A stretch of 64,000 bases of DNA from Lachnospiraceae bacterium. Its GTDB lineage: Bacteria; Bacillota; Clostridia; Lachnospirales; Lachnospiraceae. The position numbers and the translations under genes were made by a program. The notes under the pieces were generated by a model. The model saw only the letters and a list, made by a program, of their open reading frames with translations, ran no database searches and was not told where the DNA came from. Location: positions 1 to 64,000 of the forward strand of contig JAJQHY010000079.1 of assembly GCA_021199495.1 (NCBI GenBank). The letters are read 5' to 3'. Shown here in pieces: positions 52,804 through 60,272 of the stretch. Within the stretch, counting starts at the first letter, position 1; each line of letters opens with the position of its first letter.

Positions 52804-55350
52804 TTACTGCCCCTCACTGATCACGATGCTCATCCTGGACTGGATAATCTCGCAGACCTCGTCGACAGTCTTCTGGCCGTTGAAGTAGGCGTCCGCCTCC
52901 TCAAAGATAATGTTTGTCACCTCATCAGATGCACTGCCGGCTTTTGTGTCCACGCTGTAAATGTAATCCAGCCATTCCTGCGCTTCCTCTTCAGTGGCAG
53001 GGTCAATCACGATCTCCACACCGTCAATCCACGCGGTGTTATCATAATAAACCTTCTCACCATTATCATCCAGATAATAGCTCCGCTCCGTCATCCGCTC
53101 CACGAGCACTTCCACAGCAGCCTTTAAAATCGGAATTCTGTAATAATAGCCTCCCTCCTCGGGCATCTGTGCTTCTTCTGTAATAAAGCTTCTGACAAAC
53201 TCCCAGGCCCCTTCCACGTTATCGGAGGTGGAGCAGATGGCAAAGGACGAGTCTGCGTAAATGATGCCGGTAATTCCGCTGTTATTCGGGAAGCCGACCG
53301 GGGTCGCATCCTCGAAAAAGGTCGAATAGTAATTGCTTCTCAGATACTGCAGGCTGGATAAACTGATGGAGTACAGCAAGTTCCGATCCGTAATATACCG
53401 CTCATCATAATCTTCCCAGTAGTCATCGCTGTACAGCGTGTCATAATCGATGTCATCCGGAAACTGCGCGATAAATTCGAGCAGGCTCTTGAACTCATCG
53501 CTTGTGAAATCACAGGTTCCGGCCTCTTCATCCACAAATTCATCGTAGCAGTAGGCCATCGCCTGGTAAAGAACCGTCGACCTGTCATAATAATCCTCAA
53601 ACACGGACGCGTCCGGATACGCCTCCATGATCTCATTCAGGCGCTCCCAGGTCAGGCTTTCATCCTCCCCGAAGATACTGGTCTTTCCCATAAACGTACT
53701 GATGCGGAAGGAAGTCACCAGCTGATAAAGCCCGCCGTCATACTCGTAGGCGCGGAAGACATTCTCACAGTAATCCTCGAGATTCAGCTCCTCATCCGCC
53801 TCGATCAGCTCATAGAAATCCGCAAGAATCCCCATCGAAGCATAGGAATCCATGTCAAAATAACCTGCGTCATAAATGATATCCGGAATATTGCCCGCTA
53901 CAATTTCGTTATTGAATTTCGTCACACCGGCGAGATAATCCTCATCTGTCGCGTAGCTGGAATAATAGATGACGTTGATCTTGTAGGTGTCGCTGGATTT
54001 ATTAAATTCGATCACCTTGCGCAGCACATCCGAAGATGTATAGTACATGGCCAGGGTCAACACCGTTCTGTCCGCCACATTCTCCGGGGCCACATGTGTC
54101 AGCAGGGAAAAATGCTGGTCGTAATCAGTAATATCATAATAGGAAGCCAGCACGGTATCCTCTGAAAGGAAAATCAGATGATTGAGGCTCGTGGTGGGCA
54201 GGTCGCTGTCGATATAATTTAAGATCTGCGTCACATCCTCATCGCCGAAATTATAGCCGTAAACCGCGGCGGAATCGGTCACCACCAGGTCATAGCCGCT
54301 GGCTCCGCCGTCGAAAATATTATAATTGGACAGAGTGTCTAAGACCTCCACTTCCTCCCCGGTTTCTCCCGTGGTCAGATCCACCGTCACATAAGAAGAG
54401 GATGTGTAATCACTGTTCCAGACCTGGAAGACCGGCATGCCGTCATAATAAAAGGCCGCCTGATACAAATCCAGAGAGGAATCCGCTTCCACCATGGACA
54501 CAAGATTTCCCTCCATATCCAGCGTCACAATGATCGACCAGTTCCATAAAATCAGCTGATCCTCATGGTTGAAATCCATGGAATAGAAATACACATACTC
54601 ATATTCCTCGCCCCAGTCCACGGTGTTGATACGGAACAGCTCCGTACCGTCTGCCGTCACGGCGACCAGAAAACTGTTGTCCTCGTAATAGGTCCAGTCA
54701 TCATTATAAATCGTAGTCTCGCCCAGGTAATAGAGGACGCCGTCCGGAGAAATCCAGTAATTGTAAAGATAGGTATCCTCATACAGTTCGTCTGTTTCCT
54801 GCAGGGGAGAGGAACCGATTTCATCAGTCCCTTCTTCGGTTTCTGTCGTCACATCTGCCTGACCGCTTGTCTCATCTGTATCTTCACCTGATTCAGTGCC
54901 TGTTTCAGTCGTTTCTTCCTCTGTGACATCCCCATCGCGGGCTTCCACCGTCGTGATTGTACTGCTGACAGTTTCCTCCTCGGAAAGCGGCTCCACTCCC
55001 GAATCAGAATCCTCTGTCTCCCAGGTGTACTCGTAAATCGTCAGATCTGTCAGCAGCGTTCCTTCCTGATCCCAGGTGGTGAAATGATAGCTGTAGCCGT
55101 TCGAGTCACTTAACTCCGTCACCAGATAGAACGTGTCATTGTAATACTCGATCGCATAAATATAGCCATCATCCCCCAGGTATTCATTCATCTCTCCGAA
55201 TTCGCTCTCGCGGAATACATAGTCTTTGGAGGCTGTCGATGTACTCTCGCTTGAACTGCCGCTGTTGGTGCCGTCTCCGCAGCCAGCCAAAGTCAGCGTC
55301 ATCGCCGCACACAGGCCGGCGGCAAGCCACCTTTTCATTTCCTTTTTCAT
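52804..55350 (-). CDS. Large solute-binding lipoprotein, first paralogue
   Basis: An 848-residue lipoprotein. The signal peptide MKKEMKRWLAAGLC ends at the lipobox TLAGC. Residues about 35-435 form a Tyr/Asp-rich beta region with repeated strands (EYYNDTFYLVTEL, SPDGVLYYLGETTIYNDDWTYY) like a propeller, interrupted by a Thr/Glu-rich disordered loop near 110-170. Residues about 440-848 are a CUT1-type sugar-binding domain (TLAMYYTSSDVLRKVIEFNK, GVTKFNNEIVAGNIPDIIYD, EEGGYYYRIPILKAAVEVL, YFNGQKTVDEVCEIIQSRMS). The start is ATG 55350 after AAAAGGAGGGG. It is the last gene of the cluster and a paralogue of the 60.3-62.6 kb gene. Its ligand is unknown. Confidence 0.85.
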   Translation of the reverse strand: MKKEMKRWLAAGLCAAMTLTLAGCGDGTNSGSSSESTSTASKDYVFRESEFGEMNEYLGDDGYIYAIEYYNDTFYLVTELSDSNGYSYHFTTWDQEGTLLTDLTIYEYTWETEDSDSGVEPLSEEETVSSTITTVEARDGDVTEEETTETGTESGEDTDETSGQADVTTETEEGTDEIGSSPLQETDELYEDTYLYNYWISPDGVLYYLGETTIYNDDWTYYEDNSFLVAVTADGTELFRINTVDWGEEYEYVYFYSMDFNHEDQLILWNWSIIVTLDMEGNLVSMVEADSSLDLYQAAFYYDGMPVFQVWNSDYTSSSYVTVDLTTGETGEEVEVLDTLSNYNIFDGGASGYDLVVTDSAAVYGYNFGDEDVTQILNYIDSDLPTTSLNHLIFLSEDTVLASYYDITDYDQHFSLLTHVAPENVADRTVLTLAMYYTSSDVLRKVIEFNKSSDTYKINVIYYSSYATDEDYLAGVTKFNNEIVAGNIPDIIYDAGYFDMDSYASMGILADFYELIEADEELNLEDYCENVFRAYEYDGGLYQLVTSFRISTFMGKTSIFGEDESLTWERLNEIMEAYPDASVFEDYYDRSTVLYQAMAYCYDEFVDEEAGTCDFTSDEFKSLLEFIAQFPDDIDYDTLYSDDYWEDYDERYITDRNLLYSISLSSLQYLRSNYYSTFFEDATPVGFPNNSGITGIIYADSSFAICSTSDNVEGAWEFVRSFITEEAQMPEEGGYYYRIPILKAAVEVLVERMTERSYYLDDNGEKVYYDNTAWIDGVEIVIDPATEEEAQEWLDYIYSVDTKAGSASDEVTNIIFEEADAYFNGQKTVDEVCEIIQSRMSIVISEGQ

Positions 55351-55363
55351 GATTCCCCTCCTT

Positions 55364-56755
55364 TTAACAGACAATATCATTCTGTCCGTCATACGTTTCT
55401 TCGTTTACTTCCCTATCGTATACTGTGTCGTCCTCTTCTCCGTCTGCTTCCTCATCGTATACCGTATCGTTCTCTTCTTCATTTACTTCCCCGTCGTACA
55501 CCGTGTCGTCCTCTTCTTCATTTACTTCCTCATCGTACACCGTGTCATTCTCTTCTACATCTGCTTCCTCATCATAAAACAGAGCGCCCTGCTCTTCGCT
55601 CTCCTCATACTCATCCTCGTCAAAGGTCAGCAGAACAAACGGATTTTCCTCGATTCCGAGCTTTTCATTTTTCTTTTTCCGCCGATTCGCGCTGCCCTCA
55701 TACACAAAGTCCCCGATTCCGGTGATAATATCCCGTGTGCGCCACTTTCTGCGAAGCCATGCCCGCCAGAGGATGATCACCTCCACAATCAGTACAAAGG
55801 AAAGAATCAGCACCTGCATAAAAAGGATCCCCGCCAGGATATCCTCATAGCCTCTGGCAATATTTTCCCAGTAGGGGAAAATGACACCGGAAAGCCCCAT
55901 GCTGCGGGTGCCAAACTCCTTTAAAACTGCCACCAGGTTCTCCAGATCGTAACGGTTTGAGTTCTCCACGATGGACACGTCCCGGCTGCTTAACGCATCC
56001 GTCACCAGATTCAGAGCATAACCGCTGACCGGATTGGGAAGCAGAAACTCAATCGTCTGCAGGCCGTTGTCTGTCCCATAGAGATAAAGACTCTCCTTAG
56101 AAACATAGACCGTACTCTCTCCGTTGCCGGCAGCGTCATTCATATAGCCGCTGTCCCGCTCATAGACACCCACAATCTTATGCGGTATATCCTGGATGTA
56201 AATATATTTTCCGACCACGTCGCTGCTGCCGAAAAGCTGCCAGGCCGCTTCCTCATCGATGATCACCACATCCTGCATCACGTCATCCCCGCTGAAATAA
56301 CTGCCGTATTTCAGCTTCAGGGGATGGAAAAGAAAGAAATCTCCTCCCACGCCGTATGCGTTGAACGTAACGGTCGTCCTGTCTGATTCCATGGTGATAC
56401 TCCCCTGCGAAGAGTAGCCATACACCAGAAGCCTGGCCGATTCGGAAGCCTCCTCCCCGACCGTGATGGAAGCCTCCTCCAGGTCGGACAGCAGGTTATA
56501 GTACAGCTCCAGCACCAGGTATTCCTGGGTCTCTAAGTCAGAAAGCATCGAAAGCTTCTCGCTCTCAGACAGATACACGCTGATCTGCGCATATCCCCCG
56601 TCAGAATCCCAGGTCGACGCAACCTGCTCATGGGTAAGTCCTTTTTTGATTCTGCCGGATATCACCTGCAGGATTCCCACTGTGATCAGGCAGATCAGGC
56701 ATACTATCGTCCATATGATTTTTTTCAGTGATATATTCCCCCGGAATCCTCTCAT
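55364..56755 (-). CDS. MacB periplasmic-core-like membrane protein with acidic repeat tail
   Basis: A 463-residue protein. One membrane segment near residues 12-33 is followed by an outside MacB_PCD-type domain (about 40-300) with GGDFFLFHPLKLKYGSYFSG, QDVVIIDEEAAWQLFGSSDV and GKYIYIQDIPHKIVGVYERD. A second membrane segment lies near 315-340. The four-segment FtsX permease domain of true MacB is missing. The C-terminal cytoplasmic tail has a basic part (RRKWRTRD, RRKKKNEK) and then an acidic tail of about five 13-residue repeats (DTVYDEEVNEEED type, about 395-455). It follows the HlyD-like gene by 10 bp. It probably forms an assembly with that adaptor; no ATPase is adjacent. Function inferred only. 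Confidence 0.75.
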   Translation of the reverse strand: MRGFRGNISLKKIIWTIVCLICLITVGILQVISGRIKKGLTHEQVASTWDSDGGYAQISVYLSESEKLSMLSDLETQEYLVLELYYNLLSDLEEASITVGEEASESARLLVYGYSSQGSITMESDRTTVTFNAYGVGGDFFLFHPLKLKYGSYFSGDDVMQDVVIIDEEAAWQLFGSSDVVGKYIYIQDIPHKIVGVYERDSGYMNDAAGNGESTVYVSKESLYLYGTDNGLQTIEFLLPNPVSGYALNLVTDALSSRDVSIVENSNRYDLENLVAVLKEFGTRSMGLSGVIFPYWENIARGYEDILAGILFMQVLILSFVLIVEVIILWRAWLRRKWRTRDIITGIGDFVYEGSANRRKKKNEKLGIEENPFVLLTFDEDEYEESEEQGALFYDEEADVEENDTVYDEEVNEEEDDTVYDGEVNEEENDTVYDEEADGEEDDTVYDREVNEETYDGQNDIVC

Positions 56756-56765
56756 AGCCTCCGTC

Positions 56766-58154
56766 CTAGTCTGCCAGCCTGATTAACTGTCCGGCTTCCA
56801 CCGGTGCGGTGGATGTCGTGATCACGAATTCTCCGCCGGTAAAGGCGCCGCTGACCGCGGTGCGGCTGTCATCGCTGGCCAGCACCTCCACGCTTAAGCG
56901 CTCCGCGTAATAGCGGTTGCCAAGCGGAGAGGACTTGCGCGACACAATCAGCACAAATTTGCCGTTTGAATCCTCTCTGACGGCGCTGTTCGGCACCGTG
57001 TAGGAATAGGTAGCGGATTTCTGCCCGATGGAAATGCTCAGGCTCTGGCCGTCCACCACGTCTCCGGTCACCGTAAAGGTCAGGATCTTATTCTGGCCGC
57101 GGCTGGAGGCATCCGTCGTGATTTTGGACAGCACAACTGAGATATCATTGTAGTACCAGGAGTTCTGCAGCTCTGCCACATCGCCGACGCTCAAAGAATT
57201 GGCCTGCTCCGTCGTGACCGTGATAGTCATGGTGTAATCCTCGCCCTCCGGATAGATTTCCACGGTCACTTCATCATCGGAAACGGTCCGGCCGGCTCTG
57301 ACATTCACGGACTTAACGGTGCCGGATATGGGCGCCTTGATTTCCGGATCGATGGTATCGTCCTCTTTGGCAAGTTCTTTTTTCAGATCCGCAATCAGTT
57401 CCTTCTGATCCTGGATGTCCTGCAGGAGGCTCAGAAATTTCTCCTCGGTGGTATAATCCGAAATCAGGTCATTGATCTTTTCCGTATTTTCCGCGATCTC
57501 GGCTTCCAGCTGGCTGATATAATTCTCATTGATCGCAATGACATTGGTCAGTCTGTTGTATTCTTCCTCATTTCCCTCATTCTGCGCCTGCCGCTGCAGA
57601 TCCTTTAACGGCTTGATCTCACTCTCATAGAGATCAATCGTGTCCTGAAGCGTTTCGTTTTTGCTTCTCAGCTCGTTGATCTGCTCCTGATAGCTGGCAA
57701 AACCGGTGGTGTTCCCAGTCTGAAGATTATAGGAGGTCTCGGTGGACATGTCGGCGGATAAAAGAAGGGTCTCATATTCTTCCTGAAGTTCCTCAAGCTC
57801 CTTCTGCGCCGCTTTTAACTCAGAAGTGTCTTTTTCCTCCGCCTCAGGCACCTCCAGGGTAAAGAGGATGTCTCCCTCCTCCACCTCATCGCCTTCCTTG
57901 ACCGACACGCTGACGACCTTCAGGGCCTCTCCCGCTTCCGTATAAACCTCCCAGGTATCGCTGGCTTCCACGGTGCCGGTGCCTCTGATTTTGGTCGTGA
58001 TGGTGCTGCTGGTGGTATACTCGGCGGACACCTCCGGCAGGGAATAGTTCATGATGGTGTTGGAGAAGAAGGTGAGGAGGAGCATGATGATCAGAAATAC
58101 GATGACCGCGTTTTTGATCCAGTCTCTCCTTTTGGTGGTTCCGATTTCGTTCAT
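56766..58154 (-). CDS. HlyD-type membrane-fusion/adaptor protein
   Basis: A 462-residue adaptor. A membrane segment near residues 12-32 is followed by the first half of a lipoyl-like domain (TTKIRGTGTVEASDTWEVYTEAG, VKEGDEVEEGDILFTLEVPE), then a long coiled-coil hairpin (about 110-275, with SELKAAQKELEELQEEYETL and ITLNYISQLEAEI-like stretches). The second lipoyl half (IKAPISGTVKSVNVRAGRTVSD near 290) and a beta-barrel domain follow. In efflux systems such proteins link an inner-membrane pump to outer parts. In a Gram-positive cell it may reach through the wall. It lies between CUT1 permease genes and the MacB-core-like gene. GGGAGGCAAATCGGA precedes the ATG. Confidence 0.85.
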   Translation of the reverse strand: MNEIGTTKRRDWIKNAVIVFLIIMLLLTFFSNTIMNYSLPEVSAEYTTSSTITTKIRGTGTVEASDTWEVYTEAGEALKVVSVSVKEGDEVEEGDILFTLEVPEAEEKDTSELKAAQKELEELQEEYETLLLSADMSTETSYNLQTGNTTGFASYQEQINELRSKNETLQDTIDLYESEIKPLKDLQRQAQNEGNEEEYNRLTNVIAINENYISQLEAEIAENTEKINDLISDYTTEEKFLSLLQDIQDQKELIADLKKELAKEDDTIDPEIKAPISGTVKSVNVRAGRTVSDDEVTVEIYPEGEDYTMTITVTTEQANSLSVGDVAELQNSWYYNDISVVLSKITTDASSRGQNKILTFTVTGDVVDGQSLSISIGQKSATYSYTVPNSAVREDSNGKFVLIVSRKSSPLGNRYYAERLSVEVLASDDSRTAVSGAFTGGEFVITTSTAPVEAGQLIRLAD

Positions 58155-58302
58155 TCCGATTTGCCTCCCATGTTATTTGTACAATTCCAGCTAAGATCCT
58201 CATGAGACACATATACTGCTGCGTTCATGCTTAGCCTTGCAGCGATTTTTATTATATGGTTCGTCACGTTATTATGTATTTTATTGCTTTGTTAAATTCT
58301 CT

Positions 58303-59223
58303 TCAACCCTTGATTCCGCCCTGATATGTAATCCCTTCCACCAAGTAGTCCTCCCCATAGAGGAACACAAACAGGCAGGGGATCATGTAGATCGTGGCGA
58401 CGGCAAAGGCCAGGCCCAGCTCCTCACTGTTGATTTTACTTAAATATACGCTCAGCGGCTGGAGCGTGGAGTCCGATAACAGGATAATGGGCTGCTCCAC
58501 CATGTTCCAGTAGTCAATAAAGACAAGGATCGCCACCGAGCAGACTGCGCTCTTACACAGCGGCAGGGCGACCTGGATAAAAATCTGAAACTCCCCGGCG
58601 CCGTCGATTTTGGCCGCCTCGATGATGCCGACCGGTATGCGCTTCATGTACTTGGTCAGCAGATAGACCGAGAACGGGGAGAAAATGCCCGGCAGCCAGA
58701 TGGCCCAGCGCGTATCCAGGATGTTCAGCCAGTCGCTGACGAGGTAGTTGGGTACGAGCGTCACCTGGTAAGGCATCAGCATCAGGATAATATAGGAAAA
58801 GAAAATAATCTGTCGCAGTCTCCCGTCATAGCGGTAAAAGCCGTAAGCCGCCAGGGCCGCCACCACAATCTGAAAGACCACGATCGGCACCACCAAAATC
58901 ACAGAATTCCAGAATTTCAAAAGATAGTCCGGGCTTTTCAACAAGACAGTAGCATACTGCTCAAAGGACACCATGTCCGGGATAAATTTCAGATTCACCT
59001 GCTCTGCAATAAAGACCTTGCCGCCGGATTCCGTTGTGGAGAAAATCACACCGTAATTCGCCGAAATCTCCGTACTCGACATGAACGAGTTCGTGATGGT
59101 CAGCACGATTGGCGTTAAAAACAGGATCGCGAAACAGGCCGCAAAAATAAAGGCGATGGACAGCTGAATGATATGCATCCCTTTTTTGAAGATGCGTCTT
59201 TTGGATTTTCGATTGCGCATCAA
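58303..59223 (-). CDS. Carbohydrate ABC transporter permease (MalG-like)
   Basis: A 306-residue permease of the CUT1 family. Six membrane segments are seen, the first near residues 18-42 (SIAFIFAACFAILFLTP). The contact loop GIIEAAKIDGAGEFQIFIQVALP near 205 is a good EAA motif. The C-terminus GEDYLVEGITYQGGIKG is typical of the MalG group. An unusual loop after segment 1 (SANYGVIFSTTESGG) matches LplC-like members. It overlaps the first permease by four bases (ATGA), which implies coupling. The gap to the HlyD-like gene is about 150 bp. Confidence 0.9.
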   Translation of the reverse strand: MMRNRKSKRRIFKKGMHIIQLSIAFIFAACFAILFLTPIVLTITNSFMSSTEISANYGVIFSTTESGGKVFIAEQVNLKFIPDMVSFEQYATVLLKSPDYLLKFWNSVILVVPIVVFQIVVAALAAYGFYRYDGRLRQIIFFSYIILMLMPYQVTLVPNYLVSDWLNILDTRWAIWLPGIFSPFSVYLLTKYMKRIPVGIIEAAKIDGAGEFQIFIQVALPLCKSAVCSVAILVFIDYWNMVEQPIILLSDSTLQPLSVYLSKINSEELGLAFAVATIYMIPCLFVFLYGEDYLVEGITYQGGIKG

Positions 59224-60140
59224 CCCTCCACGTCCTTTCCGAAATAATTTTCAATGAGGAACAGAATCCCGATCACCACGATCATAAAGAGACTCATCAG
59301 GATAGCCGCCGCGGACAGATTCTGATAATTCAGCTTGCGGAACATATTGTTCATGTAGTGCTGCAGCATGTAAATCCAGTCCGTAGGGTTGTCGCCGGTC
59401 AGAAGGTAAACCTCCCGGAACACCTTAAAGGAATTGATCAGGGACATGATCGTCACAAAAAGAACCGTTGATGTCATGTATCTGAGCTTCACATGCCAGA
59501 AAATCTGAAACTGGCTGGCCTTCTCCAGCACGGCCACCTCCACCAGCTCCTGCGGAATATTGGACAGGGCCGCCATGAAAAGGATCATGTTGTAGCCCAG
59601 GTTTTTCCATAAGAATAAAATGACAATGACGATGATCCCGTAGGAGGATTTCAGCCAGTCGATTTTATTCTCCACGCCGATAAAGGAGAGCCACTGATTG
59701 ACAGCACCGTTGTAGTCAAAAAGCACCTGCCAGACCAAAACGACGCTGGCCACCGGCACCATCATGGGGCTTAAAAAGAAGGTGCGGAACTGGCTGCGCA
59801 GCGGAATTTTCCACTGCAGGACCAGGGCCAGCAAAAGGGATAACACCACCGCTAACGGCACCGCGATCGCCGAAAACCGCAGGGTGTTGCGTACAGCCTG
59901 TTTGAAAGCGGCATTGTTCACCAGTTTCACGAAATTGTCCAGCCCGACAAAGTTCATACTGACCGGGTTATCCACCACAGAATAGACGATCACAACAAGA
60001 AAAGGAGCGAAGAAAAAGGCAAGCACCCCGAGAAAGCTCGGTGCGAGGAAAGCGCCGGAGATATGCTTGATCTTGCGTCTCTGCCTGCCCGCTTTTCCAT
60101 TGGGTTTCACGGTTGTATTCTTTTTATGTTTGAAACCCAT
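59220..60140 (-). CDS. Carbohydrate ABC transporter permease (MalF-like)
   Basis: A 306-residue CUT1 partner permease. A basic N-terminal tail (KHKKNTTVKPNGKAGRQRR) is followed by six membrane segments. The loop that should read EAAxxDGA is PQELVEVAVLEKASQFQIFW near residue 195, with no DGA, so the ATPase contact is degenerate. The start is ATG 60140 after AAAGGAGG; the reading to 60218 has no support. It lies between the second large lipoprotein gene and the MalG-like permease. No ATPase gene is in the cluster; a shared MsmX-like ATPase elsewhere is likely. Confidence 0.88.
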   Translation of the reverse strand: MGFKHKKNTTVKPNGKAGRQRRKIKHISGAFLAPSFLGVLAFFFAPFLVVIVYSVVDNPVSMNFVGLDNFVKLVNNAAFKQAVRNTLRFSAIAVPLAVVLSLLLALVLQWKIPLRSQFRTFFLSPMMVPVASVVLVWQVLFDYNGAVNQWLSFIGVENKIDWLKSSYGIIVIVILFLWKNLGYNMILFMAALSNIPQELVEVAVLEKASQFQIFWHVKLRYMTSTVLFVTIMSLINSFKVFREVYLLTGDNPTDWIYMLQHYMNNMFRKLNYQNLSAAAILMSLFMIVVIGILFLIENYFGKDVEG

Positions 60141-60272
60141 CCGGGTGCCTCCTTTACGTCTCTCAATCCTGTCCGACATACCCCAAGCAGTCCACAGGAT
60201 GAAGCATAAATCTCTCATCGTAACCGCACAGAATTCCTCTGACAGTTTTACCCTGTCCTGTTCTGCAAATAA

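Noticed and set aside
55226-55924. Plus-strand frame rich in hydrophobic residues opposite the MacB-core gene
   Set aside because: It is the complement of the acidic 39-bp repeats and surrounding gene; no ribosome binding site or promoter supports it.
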